In this document: in pieces, positions 42,113 through 50,081 of the stretch | How the letters are laid out: the number at the start of each line of letters is the position of its first letter | Numbering within the stretch: the stretch's first letter is position 1 | From: UBA4582 sp038106185 | Lineage (GTDB): Bacteria; Pseudomonadota; Gammaproteobacteria; Pseudomonadales; Azotimanducaceae | Assembly: GCA_038106185.1 (NCBI GenBank) | Contig: JAYODE010000019.1 | Span: forward strand, 1-64,000 | Direction of reading: 5' to 3' | Length of the DNA stretch: 64,000 nucleotides | Translations under genes and position numbers: made by a program | Notes under the pieces: model-generated | The model's database searches: none | What the model saw: only the letters and a program-made list of their open reading frames with translations | Told to the model about the DNA's origin: nothing

Positions 42113-43024
42113 TCAGTCTCGCAGAGCAGTGATGGTGGTCTCAGCCCAGGCCTCACTCAGATCCCATAAACGTTTCGCCACGGCCTCATTGGCGGCTTCC
42201 GTTGACATGGGAGCAGGCTGGCAGTGAGAGAAATACAAGCCAGCTATGGTTTTGGGGTTAGGCTCAACTGCGCAATACACGGTGGTCGCTGCACCCTGAT
42301 TTGGGCTCTTGGTAAATGGGCTGATGAGCTTCATCATGGTGCGCATGAAGGCAGAACCGCGGCCTATCTCAGTTGTTACCAGCGTCCCTGGATGCAGGGA
42401 GCAAGCGCTCAGGCCTTGTTGGGCATAGCGTCTTTGTAATTCGTTGGCCATCAGTACATTCGCCAGCTTGGCCTGGCCATAGGCGGTCCAGGTGCTGAAG
42501 TTGTCGCGGGTTAACGGAAAACGCTGAAAATCCAGCGTCTTGGGCATGCGATGTGACTCACTTGAAACCATCACCACTCGGGACTCCAACGCATTGAGTA
42601 AGCGCGGCATCAACTGGCGCGTTAACAGAAAATGACCAAAGTGGCAGACGCCTACAGTCAGCTCCAGACCTTCGCAGGTTTGCTGGTAGTCGGATGTAAT
42701 CAAGCCCGCATTGCAGATGAGGATATCGATTTTTTCAGCCTCAAGCTGGTCTGCAAATGCGATGATGCTGCTAGCACTGGCCAGATCCAGCGGCCGAAAT
42801 TCAACCTGGGAGTGGGGATGCAGCTGGCGAGTGCGCTCCACAGCCGCTTCGCCGGTAGCACGGGAGCGACAGGCGAAAATTACGTGGGCGCCGGCCGCAG
42901 CCAAAGACCTGGCGGTTTCAAAGCCTATGCCAGTATTGGCGCCCGTGACTATGACAAATTTATCGGACAAATCCCGGCTTGCGAGGACCTGGTCGGCGGA
43001 GGTCTTAGCATTTAGCGCTAGCAT
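42113..43024 (-). CDS. SDR oxidoreductase, retinol-dehydrogenase-like
   Basis: The 303-residue protein has TGANTGIGFETARSLA (residues about 29-43), CNAGLI and YGQAKLANVLMA as the catalytic YxxxK (about 192), preceded by SSESHRM. The long C-terminal region and absence of a terminal DGG motif match the extended retinol dehydrogenase/WWOX-like class. It probably oxidises or reduces an alcohol or carbonyl with NAD(P). A 94-nt gap separates it from the convergent DUF819 gene. Substrate unknown. Confidence 0.87.
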   Translation of the reverse strand: MLALNAKTSADQVLASRDLSDKFVIVTGANTGIGFETARSLAAAGAHVIFACRSRATGEAAVERTRQLHPHSQVEFRPLDLASASSIIAFADQLEAEKIDILICNAGLITSDYQQTCEGLELTVGVCHFGHFLLTRQLMPRLLNALESRVVMVSSESHRMPKTLDFQRFPLTRDNFSTWTAYGQAKLANVLMANELQRRYAQQGLSACSLHPGTLVTTEIGRGSAFMRTMMKLISPFTKSPNQGAATTVYCAVEPNPKTIAGLYFSHCQPAPMSTEAANEAVAKRLWDLSEAWAETTITALRD

Positions 43025-43157
43025 TTTGAATCCTGAAAGGAGTAATCAATGCCAGCATACGGTTTACCGTGCCACCAATGCAACGCCGGTCTTTTTTTCG
43101 TCAGCGGTCGAGCGGATAACACCGTAAACATTGGGTTGTGTGTCTGTCGATTCAGTG

Positions 43158-43952
43158 CTACTGACGGGAGTTCTTTTGCTCCTGAATCAATGCCTTCAGT
43201 GCCAGGATTTCCTCATGCAGCTGGTTTAGAGAAATGTGTTCAGGATCTGCTGCCAATTCTCGTTGATGCTCCTCCTCCAAGACATTTACGACGATGCCTA
43301 TGACCATATTCAAAAACGCGAAGGCGGTCAGAAAGATAAAGGTGATATAGAAGAGCCAGCTGAAGGGATAGATCTCCATGGTTTCATACATCACGTCAGT
43401 CCAGTCCTCAAAGGTCATGATTCGAAACAGGGTTAACATGGCCACGGCAAGGTCACCCCAGAGAACCGGATTGATTTCTGCGAAAAGCAGTGAGCCGACG
43501 GCGGCATAGATGTAAAAGATAATAAACATCAGTGCCGCAACATAACCCAGGCGCGGCAAGGCCAGAACCAGTGAGTTGAGCAACATGCGTAACTCAGGAA
43601 TGATGCTCACCATTCGCAGCACACGAAATACGCGAACCAGCCGGGCAACCAGAGCCATGTCGGCATTATCAATGGGAATCAAACTGATGGTGACGATCAG
43701 TGCATCAAAGATATTCCAGGCGCTTCGAAAGAAATTTCGATGAGGATTGGCGGCGAGAAAGCGCATGCCTATCTCCGCCAGGAAAATGAGTGTGATAGCC
43801 CAGTCGAATATCAGGAGCAGTCGGTAACCCCAGGGCGGTAAGGTATAGGTTTTTACGCCGATCATCAGCGCTGAGGCAATGATGATAAAGATGATAAAAG
43901 CCTCGAAGATCTTGTGGGTTACGAGACCCTGAAAACGTGATTGCCAACCCAT
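43158..43952 (-). CDS. Bacterial voltage-gated cation channel (NaChBac/Nav-like)
   Basis: The 264-residue protein is one six-transmembrane subunit: S1-S3 (to about residue 95), S4 with Arg at 104, 107, 110 and 113 (RLVRVFRVLR), S5, the pore, S6 (FYITFIFLTAFAFLNMVIGIVVNV) and a C-terminal coiled coil (about 240-260). The selectivity filter is TFEDWTD (180-186); the sodium channels NaChBac and NavAb have TLESW at the same place. Extra acids at 183 and 186 resemble the calcium-selective CavAb design. It forms a homotetramer in the inner membrane and conducts Na+ or Ca2+. It is a single gene. Confidence 0.92.
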   Translation of the reverse strand: MGWQSRFQGLVTHKIFEAFIIFIIIASALMIGVKTYTLPPWGYRLLLIFDWAITLIFLAEIGMRFLAANPHRNFFRSAWNIFDALIVTISLIPIDNADMALVARLVRVFRVLRMVSIIPELRMLLNSLVLALPRLGYVAALMFIIFYIYAAVGSLLFAEINPVLWGDLAVAMLTLFRIMTFEDWTDVMYETMEIYPFSWLFYITFIFLTAFAFLNMVIGIVVNVLEEEHQRELAADPEHISLNQLHEEILALKALIQEQKNSRQ

Positions 43953-44250
43953 AGGTTCCGCCTGAGAAATTTGCGGAGCGGATTATAGCCGCCGCTGTCG
44001 GTTGGCACCATCATGGCTGTTGAAGTCCTGCTCCCTTTAGCGTTGCTCAACGAATTGCCAATCCCTCAAGCTTTAGGCTAGTACGAATGTGTCCAGTCGT
44101 TGGCTGGGACGGGCAGGAAATACTGAGGGCGAGTGACACCAACAGCCCTTGATAGACCCTCGAAGGAGAAAATATTTTTGGCTCTACATGCCCTGCTGGT
44201 TGATCGCAACGGGTATGTTTATACTCACGTTTTTACTCGGAGAAAGGCAG
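43953..44250. other. Divergent intergenic region
   Basis: No gene or clear motif is seen. It contains the promoters of the ion channel (minus) and the reductase operon (plus). Confidence 0.5.
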
Positions 44251-45327
44251 ATGGCTCCCATTCCCAAAGGCGGCACCGTCGCCGTGACAGGTGCGGCAGG
44301 ATTTATCGGTGGCTGGGTAACCCGACTCTTGCTGGACAAGGGTTATCGCGTGCGAGCCTGTGTTCGCGACGTTAATGATTCGACGAAAGTTGACTTTCTG
44401 CGGCAGATGCCCGGCTTTGCCTCGGGGCGTCTGACCCTGCATAGTGCTAACCTGGACACGAATGGTTGCTTTGATGAGATCTTTGTTGGCTGTCATGGGG
44501 TCTGCCACGTCTCTCATGTGACAGATTACGATGATCAGGAATATGTTCAGCGGGTTTGCGACCATATCATTGCGAGTGTCAACAATGCCAAGACGGTCTC
44601 TCGAGTGATCGTAACCTCGAGTATTGCGGCGGTCATCTCTGAGGTCGATATTTTTGAGTTAGAGCGTCGGCCCGTTTGTTACGAAGACCGTTATCCCGAT
44701 GAGCAAAACCCGAAACGCACGCCGGCCCGTGGTCAGGGTTATTCAATGGGCAAGGTTATCGCTCAACGGGCCTTTTCTGATGCTGCCGCGATTAACGGCA
44801 GCTGGGATGCCATCACTTGCTGTCCGGCAGATAACGTAGGTCCAATTCTATCGGCACATCAGAAAAACATGGGGCCCTGGCAGCACAACATCGAGACCAT
44901 GTTGCTTGGTAAGTATTATCAAAATGGGGCCTATCGGCCCTGGATTACGGTGGATGTTCGAGACGACGCGGCCTGCCATGTGGGACTGCTGGAAAGCGTC
45001 GATGTCAAAAATGGCGAACGCTATATCGCCTGGTCGACTGACATGCGTAAAGTTGAAGATATCTGCGCTGATATTGATCGGCTATTGCCAGAGTTAGGCT
45101 TTGCAATTCCACAGGTGATAGATCCGTTTCCTGAACGTATTCAGGCGCGAGAGGCTGAGCTTCGGGCCGTCTGGTCGAAGATCGAATTGCGTAATGACCG
45201 AATCAAGGCTGTAGTGCCAATCAATTTTCGATCCCTGGATGAATCGGTTCGAGACTGTGTTGAGTCGCTCATCAGCGTGGCTGGGGTCAAACCCGTGCGC
45301 CGCGAAGGCTTGGCAGAAGGTCGCTAA
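44251..45327 (+). CDS. NAD(P)-dependent epimerase/dihydroflavonol-reductase-like protein
   Basis: ATG 44251 is preceded by GGAGAAAGG and gives 358 residues. The first strand-turn is VTGAAGFIGGWVTRLL (residues about 11-26). VTSSIAAVI and YSMGK (about 167) are the catalytic Ser and YxxxK of extended SDRs. The sequence resembles the dihydroflavonol 4-reductase/cinnamoyl-CoA-reductase group. The upstream in-frame ATG at 44149 would add a hydrophobic extension not usual in the family and has no good ribosome site. The next gene, a flavin oxidoreductase, starts five bases after the stop, so the two are one operon and may act in the same oxidation pathway. Confidence 0.85.
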   Translation: MAPIPKGGTVAVTGAAGFIGGWVTRLLLDKGYRVRACVRDVNDSTKVDFLRQMPGFASGRLTLHSANLDTNGCFDEIFVGCHGVCHVSHVTDYDDQEYVQRVCDHIIASVNNAKTVSRVIVTSSIAAVISEVDIFELERRPVCYEDRYPDEQNPKRTPARGQGYSMGKVIAQRAFSDAAAINGSWDAITCCPADNVGPILSAHQKNMGPWQHNIETMLLGKYYQNGAYRPWITVDVRDDAACHVGLLESVDVKNGERYIAWSTDMRKVEDICADIDRLLPELGFAIPQVIDPFPERIQAREAELRAVWSKIELRNDRIKAVVPINFRSLDESVRDCVESLISVAGVKPVRREGLAEGR

Positions 45328-45332
45328 ACGCC

Positions 45333-46601
45333 GTGAAAATTGGCGCAACACCAGCAGAAAGGACCAGGGACGCCGATATTTTGGTCTTAGGCGCGGGGGT
45401 GATCGGTATGACCATCGCCCAACGGTTACTTGAGGCCGGTCGTGGGGTTTTACTCGTAGATCCGGCGCCGCCGGGTAGCGGAGCCTCCTTTGGAAATGCA
45501 GGGACTATCGCCGACTATGCCATTATGCCAGTGGGCTCACCCGCTGTGTTGCGCAATCTGCCAGCGCTGTTGTTTGACAAAAGCAGCCCTCTCACTATTC
45601 GACGGGCAGCCCTGTTCTCGCTGGCACCCTGGTTAGTTCGGTTCCTGTTTCAGTCCATGCCTCGGGCGACAGAAGATAACATTCGAGCGCTGGCGAGTAT
45701 TCTGGCTGATGCGGCGCCTCGCTGGCAGACATTGGCAAGTCAGATTGACGCTCAGGCGCTGGTTCGCGCCCGCGGTTGTCTCTACCTATATGAAAACCCG
45801 GCAAGCTTTGAACGCGGCAAGCGTGACATAGCCTATCGTCGTTCGATGGGTGTTAAGGGTGAGATGCTGAGCCCGCAGGAGCTGAGCCAACTGGAACCGC
45901 AGCTGCCTGATGTAGGCGGCGGCGCGGCCTACTTTCCCGACGCCATCTTTCTGAGCGATCCCGGCCAGGTCATGGCGCGCCTTTACCGCCACATTGAAGC
46001 CGCCGGGGTCGAGTTCCAGCAAGCGGCGGCTGTAACATTGCAGCGTCAGTCGACAGGCGTGAATGTGACCTTGGCTGACGGTACTAGCGTTCGTGCTCGG
46101 CAGGTCGTCATAGCCGCTGGTGCCCATTCCCGCGTCCTGGCGAGGCAGGCGGGAGACAAGGTGCCGCTCGATACCGAGCGAGGTTATCATCTCGAATATG
46201 ACCTGACGAAGCCGCTGCTGCAACGCCCGGCCTGTGCCAATGCGCGAGGATTCTATATGTGCCCTATGACGGGCAGATTACGGATCGCCGGCACTGTCGA
46301 GCTGGGTGGTTTGAGCCCGATACCGTCACAGCATCGACTGGATGCATTGGAGCGGGGGGTTCAACAATATTTTCCCAACCTGGGCCGGCCCACAAGAACC
46401 TGGCTGGGCTTTCGTCCATCCATGCCAGACAGCCGACCGGTGATCTCAGCCTCTAAAAAAGGCAACGATATAGTCTACGCTTTCGGGCATGGGCATATTG
46501 GCATGACCCTCGCGCCGGTAACGGCCGCGATGGTCAGTGCACTGGTCTTGGGTGAAACCTCTCCCGTCGAGGTGGCAGATTTTTCGGCTCAACGGTTTTG
46601 A
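45333..46601 (+). CDS. FAD-dependent oxidoreductase, D-amino-acid-dehydrogenase-like (DadA family)
   Basis: The 422-residue flavoprotein has the GxGxxG motif in ILVLGAGVIGMTIAQRLLEAG (about residues 15-35), PGSGASFGNAGTI (about 50) and the C-terminal PVISASKKGNDIVYAFGHGHIGMTLAP, the FAD-binding ending of the DAO/DadA family. It oxidises an amine or D-amino acid. The start is GTG 45333, directly after the reductase stop. An AAGG lies about twelve bases upstream. No signal peptide; probably membrane-peripheral as in DadA. Confidence 0.87.
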   Translation: MKIGATPAERTRDADILVLGAGVIGMTIAQRLLEAGRGVLLVDPAPPGSGASFGNAGTIADYAIMPVGSPAVLRNLPALLFDKSSPLTIRRAALFSLAPWLVRFLFQSMPRATEDNIRALASILADAAPRWQTLASQIDAQALVRARGCLYLYENPASFERGKRDIAYRRSMGVKGEMLSPQELSQLEPQLPDVGGGAAYFPDAIFLSDPGQVMARLYRHIEAAGVEFQQAAAVTLQRQSTGVNVTLADGTSVRARQVVIAAGAHSRVLARQAGDKVPLDTERGYHLEYDLTKPLLQRPACANARGFYMCPMTGRLRIAGTVELGGLSPIPSQHRLDALERGVQQYFPNLGRPTRTWLGFRPSMPDSRPVISASKKGNDIVYAFGHGHIGMTLAPVTAAMVSALVLGETSPVEVADFSAQRF

Positions 46602-46617
46602 GATTTACTGGGCAGCT

Positions 46618-48114
46618 TCAAGCCACCTTATTCTGTGGTGCCGGGTTATTAAAGGTCAGGACGCCGTCGTCCAGCGGGGCGGCAGGCAGGATATCTTTTT
46701 CGGTGTAGTAATCCTGACTATTGACCCAGGGTCCAGCATCGCTTTGGCGAGGTAACCTGGGTCCGCCCCGTTGAATGTAGCCTGGCGCGAAGTCATCAGG
46801 ATTGATAAATCCCTTGCCGTTCATGCCTTGGTCCTCGGGTCTCAAGCGTGGCGTCACCTGTCGCACGCCTTGTTCATCCATATGATTCAGTACTCGACAA
46901 ATATAGTGAGCGATCATATCTGAGCGCATGGTCCAGGAGGTACGGATGTAGCCAAAAATCCAGGCCAGGTTCGGAATGTCCGACACCATGACGCCTCGAT
47001 AAGTCCAGCTTTCGGGTAGGTTGACCTTTTTGCCGTCGATATCAAAGGCAATATTGCCAAGCCCGCAGAGTTCAATGCCGGTGGCGCTGACAATAATATC
47101 TGCCTCAAGTATCTCACCAGACTTGAGCAGGATGCCATTTTCAACGAAGCGGTCAATGTGGTCGGTGACCATCGAGGCCTTGCCGGATTTGATGGCCTTG
47201 AACAGGTCGCCGTCGGGTAACAGACACAGACGCTCTTTCCACGGATCATATCTGGGCGTGAAGTGGGTTTCGACGTCATAGCCTTCCGGTAGCTCAGCGG
47301 CGACCAGACCAACCAGTTCAGCCTTTGTCGCGACAGGGTCGTTCATTGAACGTGCGGTGATATCTGCGCCAAAGGCCAAAGCCTGACGTTTCTTAATATC
47401 GTGAATCCACTCCAATGGAACATCCAAGGCGCGCAGTTCGGTGATCATGGGCTCCTCAACAGAGTTGTCCATGGAGACATAGTAACTGGGCGAGCGTTGC
47501 AGTTGCGTGACATGGGCAACTTTTTCTGCGACCGCAGGTACTATGGTCGCAGCAGTTGCGCCGGAACCGATGACGACCATCCGCTTGCCGGTGTAATTGA
47601 GGTCTTCAGGCCACTTCTGAGGGTGAATCACGGTACCTTTGAAAGAGGCCTCGCCAGGGAAGTCGGGCTTATAGCCGCCGGCATAGTCGTAGTATCCTTG
47701 GCACATAAAGAGAAAATTACCGGTAACTTTGACCTGGCTGCCGTCTCCCCGAGTGGCTATGACCTGCCAGCAGGCATCCTGAGTAGACCAAGATGCAGTG
47801 TTGACCCAATGGTTAAAGCGGATGCTGGGGGCCAGATTATTCTCGTCAACGACTTCGTTGAGATAGCGAAGAATCTCCGGCGCCGTGGCGATGGGCTGGC
47901 CATGCCAGGGTTTGAAATCGTAGCCGAAAGTATACAGGTCGCTGTCTGAGCGGATGCCAGGATAGCGAAACAGGTCCCAGGTACCGCCGATCGAAGCGCG
48001 ACCTTCCAATATGACGTAGTCCTTGTTAGGGCATTCCCGCTGAAGGTGGCAGGCGGCGCCGATGCCGGAGATACCGGCGCCGACGATAATGACGTCATGG
48101 TGTTCAGTTTGCAT
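46618..48114 (-). CDS. Flavin-containing Baeyer-Villiger-type monooxygenase
   Basis: The 498-residue enzyme has two dinucleotide folds: VIIVGAGISGIGAACHL (N-terminal FAD) and VVIGSGATAATIV (about residue 187, NADPH). Between them lies FKGTVIHPQKWPED, matching the Baeyer-Villiger fingerprint FxGxxxHxxxW[P/D]. It inserts oxygen next to a ketone using O2 and NADPH, giving an ester or lactone. About 190 nt upstream of its start ends a serine hydrolase gene on the same strand, a plausible partner to hydrolyse such an ester. It converges with the DadA-like gene by 16 nt. Confidence 0.9.
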   Translation of the reverse strand: MQTEHHDVIIVGAGISGIGAACHLQRECPNKDYVILEGRASIGGTWDLFRYPGIRSDSDLYTFGYDFKPWHGQPIATAPEILRYLNEVVDENNLAPSIRFNHWVNTASWSTQDACWQVIATRGDGSQVKVTGNFLFMCQGYYDYAGGYKPDFPGEASFKGTVIHPQKWPEDLNYTGKRMVVIGSGATAATIVPAVAEKVAHVTQLQRSPSYYVSMDNSVEEPMITELRALDVPLEWIHDIKKRQALAFGADITARSMNDPVATKAELVGLVAAELPEGYDVETHFTPRYDPWKERLCLLPDGDLFKAIKSGKASMVTDHIDRFVENGILLKSGEILEADIIVSATGIELCGLGNIAFDIDGKKVNLPESWTYRGVMVSDIPNLAWIFGYIRTSWTMRSDMIAHYICRVLNHMDEQGVRQVTPRLRPEDQGMNGKGFINPDDFAPGYIQRGGPRLPRQSDAGPWVNSQDYYTEKDILPAAPLDDGVLTFNNPAPQNKVA

Positions 48115-48304
48115 GATTTAAGTTCTCTCTTGCTGTTTTCAGATTCGATTGCCGAAGTATTCGATGTCGCGGGTTGGCGAGTTCGATAGCAGGCTAAGGG
48201 TCGAATAAAACACTTTCCCTCTTTGAGCGCAAGCGCCGCCGTTGCATCGGCATTTTGTATTCAAGGGCCATCAAGTAGCCGGGGTTCGTCTCAAGTGCTT
48301 CGAT

Positions 48305-49531
48305 TCAACCGGCTATTTGATAGGCGAGCATCTTGAACTCATGGCTGAAGGGATGCCAAAAACCGGGCATCCGCTGAGTCGAGCACATGCCCGTGATACC
48401 CGCTGTAGGTGCCATCCATGAGTGAGTGCCCGCCATGCCTCCCCAGTGATACTCGTCCTGAGCACCGGCCGGGTCGCTGGCTTGCAAAGTGTTTTTTAAG
48501 GCGAACCCAAGCCCAAAGACGGTACCCGGCATTTTCCACATGGGGAATGCTACTCCCACGCCTTCGGCCAGTTGATTGGTGCGCATTAATGCCAGCGTCT
48601 CGGGTTTTAGAATGCGGGTACCTTGCCATTCGCCTTGGTTGACGATCATTCGAATAAAAGTCAGATAGTCACTCATAGTTGCAACAAGCCCACCACCGCC
48701 CATGAGCAGGGTACGCTGGCGATTGTATTGACCCGCGTAGGGATCATCAGCTTTTGTCATACCGGGTTTCATGGGGTCGAACAGGTCATTGGGCGCATAC
48801 ATGGTGATAAATCGATGGGCTTTTTCTGGTGGTACCCAGAAGTCGGTATCTACCATGCCAAGTGGGGCGAAGAGCCGCTGAGACAGGAACTCATCGAACC
48901 GCTGACCACTCAGTACTTCAACCAGTCGCGCGCAGACGTCCGTGGCGACTGAGTAGCGCCAGCTGGTGCCGGGATGGTAAGCCAGTGGCAGCAGACTGAC
49001 GCGATGACAGAATTCCTCGAGATCGATGCTGAAATCACCCAGGACATTCAGTCCGCCGCTACCGTAAGCACGGTCTATGACAGAGTTGGGTTCGATGAAG
49101 CCATAGCTGAATCCGGCGCTGTGGCTCAGAATATGTTTGATGAGGATGGGATTGGTGGCCGCTTCTACATCATCAGCTGTCGTCGCACCTGCCTTCAGTA
49201 CCCGCGGGTTGGCAAAGGCGGGAATAAATTTCGCCAACTCGTCCTCCAGCCTAAATTTACCTTCCTCAAATAGCATCATCAGCGCGACTGAAGTGACAAT
49301 CTTGGTGTTTGAATACATGCGATAGATGGCATCTTTCGCTAGTGGGGTTCGAGTTTCTTGGTCCATGACCCCATAGGTGGTGTAGTCCAGGATGTCGGTT
49401 CCGCGCATGACGATCGTGCTGGCGCAAGCGAGTAAGTCTTTGTCAATATAGGCCTGCATACGGTCGTGCAAGGGCGAAAAATCCAGGTCGTGGTCGATGC
49501 TGAGTAAGTTAGTCGGTGCTGTGGTGTTAAT
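48305..49531 (-). CDS. Beta-lactamase-family serine hydrolase (esterase-like), unusual start
   Basis: The protein (388 residues from TTG 49471, or 408 from the favoured start) has the class-C-type SxxK in YSNTKIVTSVAL, the tyrosine element WRYSVATDV, and a late HWGGMAGTHSW that takes the K/HxG place. Such enzymes are esterases, peptidases or beta-lactamases. The only good Shine-Dalgarno (GGAGGA, 49543-49538) lies six bases before an in-frame ATT at 49531, and coding character continues between them (NTTAPTNLLSIDHDLDF). I therefore suggest an AUU start. It precedes the Baeyer-Villiger enzyme and could cleave its ester product. Confidence 0.87.
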   Translation of the reverse strand: MNTTAPTNLLSIDHDLDFSPLHDRMQAYIDKDLLACASTIVMRGTDILDYTTYGVMDQETRTPLAKDAIYRMYSNTKIVTSVALMMLFEEGKFRLEDELAKFIPAFANPRVLKAGATTADDVEAATNPILIKHILSHSAGFSYGFIEPNSVIDRAYGSGGLNVLGDFSIDLEEFCHRVSLLPLAYHPGTSWRYSVATDVCARLVEVLSGQRFDEFLSQRLFAPLGMVDTDFWVPPEKAHRFITMYAPNDLFDPMKPGMTKADDPYAGQYNRQRTLLMGGGGLVATMSDYLTFIRMIVNQGEWQGTRILKPETLALMRTNQLAEGVGVAFPMWKMPGTVFGLGFALKNTLQASDPAGAQDEYHWGGMAGTHSWMAPTAGITGMCSTQRMPGFWHPFSHEFKMLAYQIAG

Positions 49532-49641
49532 AACGAATCCTCCGAAAAGCGCTGGTCATAATTTGTGCAATTAAGCACTTTTCTGTTCGACGGTCAAAGC
49601 TTCAGTGGGATCGAAGCAAGCGGATTCGCAGGACTCCTAGG

Positions 49642-50013
49642 TTAATCGACCATAAGCTCTAGGTAGTGCCATTGCTCGCTGAGCTTCTGCCAGTAATAGA
49701 AGTGGGCAGAATCTGTCTCGACAATTTCTTCGTCTTCCACCTGTACTGCATGTCCCTCGGCCAGTGTCCAGGCGTATTGCTCGACCGCGTAGGCGATCTC
49801 CTCAAGGACCGAGTGGCCGAAGTCAATCTCGAAAATGTCATCGCTTTGATCACGCGCGGCCTCTTGAGGTTTTTGACTCAAAAAAGCGGTCAGGGCCAGG
49901 TACGCATCTCCGTGCGAGTTAAGTGTTAACAGCGAGTCCAACAGTTCTCGACGAGTCATCAAGTTGAGATTGAGGCTTTCCCCGGAGTCCATGGTCATTG
50001 GGTTGCGATCCAT
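49642..50013 (-). CDS. Small acidic protein of unknown function
   Basis: The 123-residue protein is acidic and mostly helical (RRELLDSLLTLNSHGDAYLA, ILEIAYAVEQY-like stretch, final YYWQKLSEQWHYLELMVD). I do not recognise the family. There is no signal peptide or membrane segment. ATG 50013 and ATG 49998 are both possible starts; neither has a strong ribosome site. The hydrolase gene starts 110 nt downstream on the same strand, and it may be the first gene of that group. Confidence 0.6.
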   Translation of the reverse strand: MDRNPMTMDSGESLNLNLMTRRELLDSLLTLNSHGDAYLALTAFLSQKPQEAARDQSDDIFEIDFGHSVLEEIAYAVEQYAWTLAEGHAVQVEDEEIVETDSAHFYYWQKLSEQWHYLELMVD

Positions 50014-50081
50014 TAAATTATGACGATGAAAGTTAGCTTAGATGGCGGGGTCGCCCTGCACAAGGATCATCAAAGGATATT

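Noticed and set aside
47401..47949. 182-codon plus-strand frame inside the monooxygenase gene
   Set aside because: Shadow frame opposite the conserved NADPH and FAD motifs.
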